Source: Clostridiaceae bacterium
GTDB taxonomy: Bacteria > Bacillota > Clostridia > Saccharofermentanales > UBA5734
NCBI GenBank assembly: GCA_012729935.1
Contig: JAAYBY010000344.1
Location: 1 to 5,446 of the forward strand
Direction: 5' to 3'
DNA: 5,446 bases
Below, in pieces: positions 1 through 5,441 of this stretch (within the stretch, counting starts at the first letter, position 1; each line of letters opens with the position of its first letter). Both the position numbers and the translations under genes were made by a program. The notes beneath the pieces were generated by a model that was not told the DNA's origin, made no database searches, and saw only the letters and a list, made by a program, of their open reading frames with translations.

Positions 1-43
1 GGTTTTTTCAAGTGACCGGCTGTTACCTGTTTCATTTTCACCT

Positions 44-52
44 ATTATAGCA
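44..52 (-). promoter_or_regulatory. Leftward extended -10 promoter, possibly DnaA-controlled
   Basis: On the minus strand the sequence reads TGC followed by a perfect TATAAT (44-49), an extended -10 element. Seventeen bases upstream sits a weak -35 candidate (CACACA, 67-72, 3 of 6 matches). The near-consensus DnaA box at 69-77 overlaps that -35 position, so DnaA binding could repress or tune this promoter. It would drive a gene lying to the left of the window. Autoregulated dnaA is the obvious candidate, but this is inference. An ATG at 33-35 lies only about 8 bases after the -10 and opens a frame to the edge. It is more likely untranslated leader, or at best a leaderless start. Confidence 0.5.
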
Positions 53-68
53 AATGCATCGGGTATTG

Positions 69-77
69 TGTGGAAAA
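69..77 (-). promoter_or_regulatory. Near-consensus DnaA box
   Basis: The minus strand reads TTTTCCACA, one mismatch from the consensus TTATNCACA. It is the leftmost member of the DnaA-box group and falls on the -35 region of the leftward promoter at 44-52. That position is typical of DnaA-regulated promoters. Confidence 0.55.
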
Positions 78-91
78 AGGTATTTTTATCC

Positions 92-121
92 TGTGGATAA
101 TGTGGATAACTCTGTGCATAA
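92..121 (-). promoter_or_regulatory. Array of three exact DnaA boxes
   Basis: Three exact matches to TTATNCACA lie in the same orientation on the minus strand. They are TTATCCACA at 92-100, TTATCCACA at 101-109 (immediately adjacent) and TTATGCACA at 113-121 (3-nt gap). The first is also half of a short palindrome, TTATCC-TGT-GGATAA (86-100). Exact 9-mers packed this tightly are very unlikely by chance and match DnaA-binding regions in oriC, in dnaA promoters, or in dedicated DnaA-box clusters. The immediately surrounding sequence is A+T-rich. Confidence 0.85.
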
Positions 122-131
122 GTAATGATGA

Positions 132-147
132 TGTTTCACATGAAATC
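132..147. promoter_or_regulatory. parS-like palindrome (degenerate ParB site)
   Basis: TGTTTCACATGAAATC matches the conserved chromosomal parS sequence TGTTTCACGTGAAACA at 13 of 16 positions. The differences are the central G-to-A change and the last two bases. The core TTTCA-CA-TGAAA is still a palindrome. A second half-site-like GGTTTCACG lies at 172-180. parS sites bind ParB (Spo0J) and cluster around the origin in Bacillota. The central CG step matters for binding, so this could be a weak site, a relic or chance. Its place beside the DnaA boxes is what makes it worth recording. Confidence 0.4.
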
Positions 148-218
148 GACCCGTAATACGCCTGTAACAATGGTTTCACGGTATCGGGGTCTATGACCGG
201 AACAATTGTTTTGATTGT

Positions 219-251
219 TGCCCGATGCTGGTAATCTGCAGTATCAGGGCA
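219..251 (+). repeat. Imperfect 12-bp hairpin
   Basis: Bases 219-230 pair with 239-251 to give 12 base pairs around an 8-nt loop (231-238), with one bulged A at 246. The pair 227-242 is G-U in plus-strand RNA but C-A in minus-strand RNA, so the structure is more stable on a rightward transcript. In that direction a T6 run follows at 261-266, 9 nt after the stem, too far for a standard intrinsic terminator. On the minus strand no T-run follows. It may be a DNA element of the replication-type region or a weak terminator converging on rlmH. Confidence 0.45.
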
Positions 252-314
252 CTTGGCGGATTTTTTCATAGGATTGTTGATGCCCGCCTAGAACATTTTT
301 TCTGCCTGTTTGAT

Positions 315-323
315 TGTGGATAA
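315..323 (-). promoter_or_regulatory. Exact DnaA box next to rlmH end
   Basis: The minus strand reads TTATCCACA, a perfect high-affinity DnaA box. It lies 15 nt past the rlmH stop codon and about 190 nt from the array at 92-121, in the same orientation as those boxes. It marks the rlmH-proximal limit of the DnaA-box region. Confidence 0.75.
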
Positions 324-338
324 TTAAGGCGGGACAGT

Positions 339-809
339 CTATTTATGATAAGGCTCGCCATTGATAATTCTGAACGCCCGGTAACATTGCTCCAGTAGCA
401 GCAGACGCGACATTTGATGAGTCCAAGTCAATTTGGATAAAGACAGATGCTCATTGGCCCTTGTTAGAACCGAACTGTCCAGTCCGTTCGCACCGCCGAT
501 AACAAAAACAATCTGACTACCGCCTTTTTCAAACCAGGTCATCATTTTCGAGGCAAATTGCTCAGACGACTTCGCCAGTCCCTTGAGATCCAGCGCGACA
601 ACAAAATCCTGTGGTTGAATCTGTTTCAGCAGTCGTTCTCCCTCACGTCTAAGTATCAGGTCCATCGGAATTGAATCCGGTTCATCAGCAACGATCTTCA
701 TTTGAACACGACAATAACGGCCAAGCCGTTTGACATACTCTTCGAGGCCGGCAACCAACCACGGTTCCTTGACCTTTCCGGGCGATAAGACGACCAGTTT
801 CAAAGGCAT
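339..809 (-). CDS. rlmH: 23S rRNA (pseudouridine-1915-N3)-methyltransferase RlmH
   Basis: RlmH (formerly YbeA in E. coli, YydA in B. subtilis, OrfX in staphylococci) is a cytoplasmic SPOUT-class enzyme. It transfers a methyl group from S-adenosylmethionine to N3 of pseudouridine 1915 in helix 69 of 23S rRNA on assembled 70S ribosomes. The 156 residues match the family's usual length of about 155-160. The SAM-binding knot shows as VIGGANGL (about 103-110), then the family block THQMSRLLLLEQCYRAFRI (about 130-148), and the protein ends in the characteristic PYHK. The ATG start overlaps the end of walJ by 10 nt and has no clear ribosome binding site, so translational coupling to walJ is likely. 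It is the last gene of the walRK operon. The family's C-terminal end is the SCCmec attachment site in staphylococci; I see no inserted element here. Confidence 0.96.
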   Translation of the reverse strand: MPLKLVVLSPGKVKEPWLVAGLEEYVKRLGRYCRVQMKIVADEPDSIPMDLILRREGERLLKQIQPQDFVVALDLKGLAKSSEQFASKMMTWFEKGGSQIVFVIGGANGLDSSVLTRANEHLSLSKLTWTHQMSRLLLLEQCYRAFRIINGEPYHK

Positions 810-1603
810 ATCGACTCGCTGACTGAGTAGCGTCTGGCTACCGTCACAGTTGCATCTTTGCCGGGAGCAGCCTGAATGGTGTTCAAGTGACGTCCGACCG
901 TTAACAAAGCCAATTCAGGATAGTTATTCTCCGCACTCAAGTGAGACAGAATAAAGCGATTCGTTCCCAACTGCAGCAGATCTGCAATCGCCCGGGCACA
1001 ATCATCATTCGACAAATGACCAACCGAACTGCTGACACGTTCTTTGAGAAAAGCAGGGTAGCGGCCGGCCTGCAGCATGGCCGGATCATAATTCGATTCG
1101 ATCAGGACAACCTGACTACCGGCAGCCTGTTGCAGCAGCTGTCCGTTCATACAGCCGATATCAGTCATTAATGCCACATCGCCATCATCTGTTTTGATTC
1201 GATAGCCAACTGAGTCAGCAGCATCATGAGGTGTACTGAAAGGAGTAATATCAAAATCGCCAATCGTCAACGATCGGTCTGTTTCAAAGATATGAACCAG
1301 AGACTCGTCAACCGGCTCAACAGATGAACGCATGGCCTGCCAGGTTTTGTGATTCACGTAGAGCGGCAGGCGGTAACGTCTCATGAGAACACCAATACCT
1401 GAAATATGATCTGAATGCTCATGTGTGACCAGAAGGGCGCTGAGTTGATCAGGTTCATGATCCAGTTCCCGCATGGCGCGTTCTATCGTTCGACAGCTGA
1501 CACCGGCATCGATCAGAATTTTCGTCGACCGGCCGGCAATCAACACCGAATTGCCGCTGCTTCCGCTGCGCAGCGGGCAGACAGTTGTTCGCAGCCTGCT
1601 CAT
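800..1603 (-). CDS. walJ: WalJ/YycJ-type metallo-beta-lactamase-fold hydrolase
   Basis: This is the metallo-beta-lactamase-fold protein usually encoded downstream of walRK. In relatives it is a metal-dependent cytoplasmic protein with reported 5'-to-3' DNA exonuclease activity and links to coordination of replication, division and wall synthesis; its true substrate is uncertain. Of 267 residues (family about 260-270), the N-terminus has the SGSSGNS motif (about 13-19). The metal ligands appear as THEHSDH (60-66), H126 in TPHDA, D148 in TDIG, H196 in GHLSND and H221 in SHLS, so the site looks complete. ESNYDP (about 169-174) is also typical of the family. The ATG overlaps the murA stop as ATGA (1600-1603), implying coupled translation. 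Its end overlaps rlmH by 10 nt. Confidence 0.93.
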   Translation of the reverse strand: MSRLRTTVCPLRSGSSGNSVLIAGRSTKILIDAGVSCRTIERAMRELDHEPDQLSALLVTHEHSDHISGIGVLMRRYRLPLYVNHKTWQAMRSSVEPVDESLVHIFETDRSLTIGDFDITPFSTPHDAADSVGYRIKTDDGDVALMTDIGCMNGQLLQQAAGSQVVLIESNYDPAMLQAGRYPAFLKERVSSSVGHLSNDDCARAIADLLQLGTNRFILSHLSAENNYPELALLTVGRHLNTIQAAPGKDATVTVARRYSVSESICL

Positions 1604-2865
1604 CCTTCAATCCGTGTGATGTCAGCGCCAAGCTGCCGGAGCTTATTGACAAAATCCTCGTAACCGCGCTCTATTTTGTTGATATCCGTGACTTCGGTTT
1701 CGCCGTCAGCATTCAATCCCGCTAAAACCAATGCAGCTCCTGCCCGGAGGTCCCTTGCCGTAACCTTCGCGCCTGTCAGTGGATGGCCGCCGCTGATCAG
1801 GGCGGTATGTCCGGCCACCATAATATCCGCCCCCATCATTTTCAAATCATCAATGTACTGAAAGCGGTTTTCCCAGACATTTTCCACCATGCGGCTGTTT
1901 CCTTCAGCCGTGCAGAGCAATGCTGTCGTTTGAGGTTGAAGGTCTGTCGGAAATCCCGGATAAGGCATGGTTTTAAAACTGGCAGCCTGAAGAACCTGAT
2001 CCGGTTCAAGCCGTACACGGATCCAGTCATCACCAACTTCGGTTGCCACACCCATTTCTTCCATTTTAGCCGTCAAAGGCTCCATATGTTTTGGTATGAT
2101 ATTGCGAACGGTTATGTCGCCGCGCGTGACACCTGCGGCAATCATATACGTACCTGCCTCAATCTGATCCGGTATGATGGAATACGTGGCATTTCCTTCC
2201 AGCCGAGGGGTACCTGTAATACGGATAACATCTGTACCAGCTCCGCGGATATTCGCGCCCATCGTATTGAGGAAGTTTGCAACGTCTACGATATGCGGTT
2301 CGCGGGCAGCGTTTTCAATAACTGTCACGCCATCCGCTTTGGCAGCAGCAATCATGATATTGATGGTCGCCCCGACACTGACAACATCCAAAAAGATATG
2401 GTTGCCTTTCAATTCATCAGCTTCGACAAAGATTTTCCCGTACTCAATCAGGACACGTGCACCTAAAGCTTCAAATCCCTTCATGTGCTGGTCAATCGGT
2501 CGAGTTCCGAAGTTACAACCGCCCGGCATAAACATGACCGCCTTGCGGAAACGCCCCAAAAGCGCACCGATCAGATAGTAAGATCCGCGGATGTGCCTGA
2601 CCTTGTCCTGTGTCGCCTCCCACGAATTGATCATTCGGGGATCTATCATTAAAGAACCATCTGTTTCCCGCTTGATCTGGGCACCCAGGCCCTTGCAGAT
2701 TTCGATCATTACGTTGAGGTCTGCGATGTCAGGTATGTTCTCTATCTTGCAGGGACCATCGAGCAGCATCGCTGCTGATAGAACCCCCAGCGAAGCATTT
2801 TTCGATCCGCTGATCATGATCTCACCGCTGAGACGATTACCGCCTCTTATTATATAGCTGGTCAA
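1600..2865 (-). CDS. murA: UDP-N-acetylglucosamine 1-carboxyvinyltransferase MurA
   Basis: MurA transfers enolpyruvate from phosphoenolpyruvate to UDP-GlcNAc, the first committed step of peptidoglycan synthesis in the cytoplasm. At 421 residues it is full length. Visible active-site features are K22 in GSKNAS, the loop cysteine C117 in PGGCNFGTRP (equivalent to E. coli C115, the fosfomycin target), D308 in GFPTDLQ (E. coli D305) and R400 in IERGYED (E. coli R397). With cysteine rather than aspartate in the loop, the enzyme should be fosfomycin-sensitive in principle. The start is TTG, chosen because it begins the conserved SYIIRGGNRLSG N-terminus and follows AAAGGGG by 7 nt; the first internal ATG (codon 17) would cut into the fold. 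Bacillota often carry two copies (MurA and MurZ); which one this is cannot be fixed here. It sits between walK and walJ, where yycH and yycI usually lie in bacilli. Confidence 0.95.
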   Translation of the reverse strand: MTSYIIRGGNRLSGEIMISGSKNASLGVLSAAMLLDGPCKIENIPDIADLNVMIEICKGLGAQIKRETDGSLMIDPRMINSWEATQDKVRHIRGSYYLIGALLGRFRKAVMFMPGGCNFGTRPIDQHMKGFEALGARVLIEYGKIFVEADELKGNHIFLDVVSVGATINIMIAAAKADGVTVIENAAREPHIVDVANFLNTMGANIRGAGTDVIRITGTPRLEGNATYSIIPDQIEAGTYMIAAGVTRGDITVRNIIPKHMEPLTAKMEEMGVATEVGDDWIRVRLEPDQVLQAASFKTMPYPGFPTDLQPQTTALLCTAEGNSRMVENVWENRFQYIDDLKMMGADIMVAGHTALISGGHPLTGAKVTARDLRAGAALVLAGLNADGETEVTDINKIERGYEDFVNKLRQLGADITRIEG

Positions 2866-2872
2866 ATTGATA

Positions 2873-2879
2873 CCCCTTT
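2873..2879 (-). promoter_or_regulatory. Ribosome binding site fixing the TTG start of murA
   Basis: The minus strand reads AAAGGGG, 7 nt before TTG at 2863-2865. No ATG or GTG start in frame lies at a suitable distance. The site therefore supports initiation at TTG. Confidence 0.7.
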
Positions 2880-2895
2880 CGGTAACCGGTTTTGT

Positions 2896-4437
2896 TTATG
2901 AACCTGGAGCCGGACGTCCTTCATCGGCATGTCCGGTGATAGATTCCATTTGCAGAAGCGTTTCTTCATCAATCACTTTATAGGCCTTCGTATCTTCACT
3001 GATGACCGGGTCGATACCGTCGCGCTCAAGGATTTTATCGATCAGCACATCAAGCTGCTCGTTGGCCAGGCGACTGGGATTTTTTTCTTTCCACCCCTGT
3101 GTCCGAGCCATTTCCGTTAATTCCTCAACAGCAGTCAAATGCAGTGCATCAGTCGGCGGAACATTCTGCTGACAGGCTCGTACCGTATCCCTGAATACTT
3201 TCCGTGCAATCGGAATCATGATCGTAAACTCTGTTCCTTTGCCCAGCGTACTCGAGACGCTGATTTTCCCATTATGCAATTCAACGAGCTCTTTGGCAAT
3301 GGATAATCCAAGACCTGTTCCGCCAAACATGCGTGATCCTGTCATATCAACACGATAAAAGCGGTTAAAGATATGGGGTAAATGCTCCTGATCGATACCA
3401 AACCCTGTGTCAGAAACCTTTATATAGACGTCATTCAGCAGATAACTGATGAATATCTTGATCGATCCGCTTTTAGCTGTATATTTTATTGCATTGCTGA
3501 TCAGGTTCGTCACCACACGCTCCATCGCCGAGCGATCAATCAAAACCAGCGGAATGTTCGACAGAACGTAACTGTTCATCTCAATCGATTTTTCCTGAGA
3601 TTGAACCTGTAAACGATCAATAACCTGACGAACAAGCTGTGGCAGGTCAAGCAGTTCCGGCCTGATACGGATACCGCGACTGTCTATACTCGACAGCAGA
3701 AGAAGGTCTTCAACCAGCCGTTCCATCCGAAGAGAATCATCGTGGATCCGCCAAACATCTTTTCGGACGGCCTCTTCATTCTTTTCAGCAAGACCCCACT
3801 CCAGTAATGATTCGGAATATGTCTTGATGGTTGTCAGCGGTGTTTTCAGTTCATGCGAAACATTGGCGACAAACTCCTTGCGCTGCTTCTCTTCCCGTTC
3901 CTGATCGGTTATATCCTGCATGACAACAATTGTTCCGGCAGTCCGTCCTTCATCAAAACGAGACTCTTTTAAACGGATTCGCAGCATGCGGTCCTGATGC
4001 GTCAGCAAGCCGCTGATGGATGCATTCCCTAATAAAACAGCAGCTTGAATGCCGTTCTCCTGGCCATATAAGCTGTAAAAATCCGGTAGTGTATCCGGAA
4101 CATGATCCGGATTGAGCATTTTTTCCGCGGCTGGATTTGCGTTTATTTTCAACCCATCACTGTTGTATGCGATGACGCCGACATCCAGATCAGCTAAAAT
4201 GATCTCTGATTTATTACGTTCATCGATAAACTGGCCAACCATCGATGCCATTTCTTTTTCTTTCTTGACCTGAAATCGCCTGTTTGCAGATCGGCAGAAT
4301 AAGAGGGACAGCACAACTGCCACAAGTGCAGTCGCACCCGCGTAGGCCGCAGGATGGATCTGGCTCAAATCAATAGAGACGGTTAATCGGGTGATTAACT
4401 GGGCAGTCATCAAAGAGATACATACAGTTTCACTCAT
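2896..4437 (-). CDS. walK: WalK-type sensor histidine kinase with one TM and a long C-terminal tail
   Basis: This membrane sensor kinase phosphorylates WalR in response to the state of the wall. In order, the 513 residues show a short N-terminus, one membrane segment (about 33-48), and a charged linker probably forming a coiled coil (about 50-75). A cytoplasmic PAS domain follows (about 76-180). HisKA carries the phospho-accepting H195 in VSHELKTP. The ATPase domain has its N-box at N311 and N315, the G1 box DTGFG (343-347) and the G2 box GGTGLGLS (372-379). The catalytic motifs look intact. Unlike B. subtilis WalK it lacks the large extracytoplasmic domain between two membrane helices, so it resembles streptococcal VicK. 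About 100 residues after the kinase domain (about 412-513) match nothing I recognise. The ATG is 15 nt from the best ribosome binding site (AGGAAGGA, 4453-4460), a long spacing; M10 is an alternative start. It follows walR by 38 nt. Confidence 0.92.
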   Translation of the reverse strand: MSETVCISLMTAQLITRLTVSIDLSQIHPAAYAGATALVAVVLSLLFCRSANRRFQVKKEKEMASMVGQFIDERNKSEIILADLDVGVIAYNSDGLKINANPAAEKMLNPDHVPDTLPDFYSLYGQENGIQAAVLLGNASISGLLTHQDRMLRIRLKESRFDEGRTAGTIVVMQDITDQEREEKQRKEFVANVSHELKTPLTTIKTYSESLLEWGLAEKNEEAVRKDVWRIHDDSLRMERLVEDLLLLSSIDSRGIRIRPELLDLPQLVRQVIDRLQVQSQEKSIEMNSYVLSNIPLVLIDRSAMERVVTNLISNAIKYTAKSGSIKIFISYLLNDVYIKVSDTGFGIDQEHLPHIFNRFYRVDMTGSRMFGGTGLGLSIAKELVELHNGKISVSSTLGKGTEFTIMIPIARKVFRDTVRACQQNVPPTDALHLTAVEELTEMARTQGWKEKNPSRLANEQLDVLIDKILERDGIDPVISEDTKAYKVIDEETLLQMESITGHADEGRPAPGS

Positions 4438-4452
4438 TATGATGCGTGTCGG

Positions 4453-4460
4453 TCCTTCCT
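4453..4460 (-). promoter_or_regulatory. Probable walK ribosome binding site at long spacing
   Basis: The minus strand reads AGGAAGGA, 15 nt before the assigned ATG. That is longer than usual. The only in-frame codons nearer to it are ATA and ATC, which are rare starts, so the ATG is retained. Weak initiation could keep kinase levels below those of the regulator. Confidence 0.5.
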
Positions 4461-4475
4461 GTCATAATCATGCGC

Positions 4476-5183
4476 TTAGTCGTGATTGGTGTGTTTGTCA
4501 AAATAGTAGCCCACACCTCGTTTGGTCAGCAGATAACGGTATTGATTCTGATCCGGTTCAAGTTTCTCGCGTGTCCTCCGAACGGTTACATCAACGGTCC
4601 GGACATCGCCGAAATACTCGTATCCCCAAACTTTTTCGAGGAGTGCTTCGCGCGAAAATACCTGGCCGGCATTCTGTGCCAGAAAGCGAACCAGTTCAAA
4701 CTCACGAAGTGTCAAAGGTATTTCAACGCCTGCGCGTCGTACCTGATAGGCCTCCTGATCAATTTCCAGATCACCAAAGACCATAATTTTCTGATGGTCA
4801 GCTAAATCAATATCAGCCAGACTGACTCGTCTCAGTTGAGCTTTGACGCGTGCCAAAACTTCCCGAACACTGAAGGGTTTTGTTATATAGTCGTCAGCAC
4901 CCAGTTCCAGTCCGAGGACTTTATCGATCTCTTCACTTTTAGCCGTTAGCATCAGGATCGGTACCGTTATTTGCTGTCGAAGCCTGCGACAGACATCGAA
5001 GCCGTCCATTTTGGGAAGCATGCAGTCCAATAAAATCAGATCGGGCTTCATGGTTAATCCCATTTCAAGGGCTTGTGCGCCGTCGTATGCGACAATGGTT
5101 TGATAGCCTTCACGCTCTAAATTTGCTTTGAGAATGTCTACTATATTATCTTCATCATCGACAATCAGGATCTTGGCGCACAT
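4476..5183 (-). CDS. walR: WalR (YycF) response regulator, OmpR/PhoB family
   Basis: WalR is the DNA-binding partner of WalK and in relatives controls autolysin and other cell-wall genes. With the start used here it has 235 residues, the normal length. The receiver domain (about 1-118) has acidic residues D9, D10 and E11, phospho-acceptor D53 in LLDCMLP, T80 and K102 in TKPFS. The C-terminal winged helix (about 135-232) includes the near-invariant recognition helix VRTVDVTVRRTREKL, typical of WalR. The start is set at ATG 5181-5183 because GGAGGA (5191-5196) lies 7 nt upstream. An upstream in-frame ATG (5196-5198) overlaps that ribosome binding site and would add five non-conserved residues. 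As first gene of the operon it has its own promoter after the rRNA terminator. Related OmpR-type regulators such as PhoP are the alternative, but synteny with walJ and rlmH argues for WalR. Confidence 0.95.
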   Translation of the reverse strand: MCAKILIVDDEDNIVDILKANLEREGYQTIVAYDGAQALEMGLTMKPDLILLDCMLPKMDGFDVCRRLRQQITVPILMLTAKSEEIDKVLGLELGADDYITKPFSVREVLARVKAQLRRVSLADIDLADHQKIMVFGDLEIDQEAYQVRRAGVEIPLTLREFELVRFLAQNAGQVFSREALLEKVWGYEYFGDVRTVDVTVRRTREKLEPDQNQYRYLLTKRGVGYYFDKHTNHD

Positions 5184-5190
5184 AGTTAGC

Positions 5191-5196
5191 TCCTCC
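5191..5196 (-). promoter_or_regulatory. walR ribosome binding site that decides the start
   Basis: The minus strand reads GGAGGA, near-perfect to the anti-Shine-Dalgarno sequence, 7 nt before ATG 5181-5183. The competing upstream ATG (5196-5198) is physically part of this site, so the downstream ATG is chosen. Confidence 0.85.
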
Positions 5197-5214
5197 ATTT
5201 TGTTTGTGTGACGG

Positions 5215-5244
5215 ACCCGGACTGGTACTGATCCGGGTTACCAG
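5215..5244 (-). promoter_or_regulatory. Two overlapping inverted repeats in the walR leader
   Basis: A perfect 7-bp inverted repeat, ACCCGGA/TCCGGGT, lies at 5215-5221 and 5232-5238. A perfect 6-bp repeat, CTGGTA/TACCAG, lies at 5222-5227 and 5239-5244. The arms interleave with no spare bases between them on the outer sides, so both hairpins are unlikely to form at once. The element begins about where transcription from the promoter at 5249-5257 should start. It could be an operator, a 5' stabilising hairpin or a simple two-state leader. No U-run follows, so it is not a terminator. Confidence 0.5.
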
Positions 5245-5248
5245 AACC

Positions 5249-5257
5249 ATTATAACA
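5249..5257 (-). promoter_or_regulatory. walR operon promoter, extended -10
   Basis: The minus strand reads TGT followed by a perfect TATAAT (5249-5254), an extended -10 element. No good -35 is found 16-18 bp upstream, where G+C-rich sequence abuts the rRNA terminator; the extended element may compensate. Transcription should start near 5242, giving a leader of about 60 nt before walR. It is the only clear promoter I see for the five-gene operon. Confidence 0.7.
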
Positions 5258-5280
5258 TGAGTTGCCGTAATACGCGCACG

Positions 5281-5319
5281 AAAAGAAACAGGGCCATCGG
5301 TGATTAACCGATGGCCCTG
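5281..5319 (-). terminator. Intrinsic terminator of the rRNA operon
   Basis: A perfect 12-bp stem (5289-5300 with 5308-5319, arm CAGGGCCATCGG) with a 7-nt loop is followed on the minus strand by TTTCTTTT (5288-5281). It begins 6 nt past the 3' end of 5S and separates rRNA transcription from walR. No T-run lies on the other side, so it acts in the leftward direction only. Confidence 0.9.
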
Positions 5320-5325
5320 ATAAAA

Positions 5326-5441
5326 TCCGGCGAAGACCTATTTTCCCGGGCCGTTACCAGCCAAGTATCGTGGGCACCAGAGAGCTTAACTGCTGTGTTC
5401 GGGAAGGGAACAGGTGTGACCTCTCTGTCATATTCACCGGA
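5326..5441 (-). rRNA. rrf: 5S ribosomal RNA
   Basis: About 116 nt on the minus strand form a complete 5S rRNA. The ends pair as helix I (TCCGGTGA at the 5' end with TCGCCGGA at the 3' end, 8 bp including one G-U). The internal conserved block CCCGAACACAGCAGTTAAG (loop B/C region) and the downstream TACTTGGC and GGGAAAATAGG segments match bacterial 5S of Bacillota. Ends are set from helix I and could be off by one or two bases. The terminator follows directly. The expected 23S and 16S genes would lie to the right, outside the window. Confidence 0.95.

Larger units (their letters stand above)
1..338. other. Gene-free intergenic region with replication-type signals
   Basis: No convincing coding region is seen here between the end of rlmH and the left edge. 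The only longer reading frame (minus strand, 45-269) has no ribosome binding site and runs through the DnaA boxes. The stretch holds a leftward extended -10 promoter, one near-consensus and four exact DnaA boxes, a parS-like palindrome, a short palindrome at 201-210 (AACAATTGTT), and a 12-bp imperfect hairpin at 219-251. Short direct repeats of GATTGTTG lie at 213-220 and 272-279, with a variant GATTGTGG at 312-319. A 6-bp inverted repeat (283-288 with 328-333) is too widely spaced to be a terminator. No intrinsic terminator for the rlmH transcript is evident. The combination suggests an origin-proximal control region or the edge of oriC. Confidence 0.7.

Noticed and set aside
119..136. ATGATGATG run next to a DnaA box as a DnaA-trio unwinding element
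   Set aside because: The trinucleotides do not match the 5'-TAG-like repeat on either strand, and the repeat is only three units long.
45..269. 74-residue minus-strand reading frame
   Set aside because: No ribosome binding site before its ATG, no recognisable composition or motif, and it runs through the DnaA-box array and the parS-like site. It is most likely a chance frame.
283..333. CCCGCC/GGCGGG inverted repeat as terminator for rlmH
   Set aside because: The 6-bp arms are 39 nt apart and no T-run follows on the minus strand.
1783..2466. 227-residue plus-strand reading frame and shorter plus-strand frames over murA
   Set aside because: They are antisense to a full-length, clearly conserved murA, have no ribosome binding sites, and have low-likelihood protein composition.
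4391..4805. Two overlapping plus-strand frames opposite walR and walK
   Set aside because: They are shadows of the conserved minus-strand genes, without start signals of their own.
5184..5198. Upstream ATG start for walR
   Set aside because: That ATG overlaps the GGAGGA ribosome binding site used by the ATG at 5181-5183, and the added residues are not part of the family's N-terminus.
5230..5280. WalR autoregulatory binding site in the walR promoter
   Set aside because: I could not find two TGTWA-type hexamers with 5-nt spacing; only a single TGTTAT is present and it is part of the extended -10.
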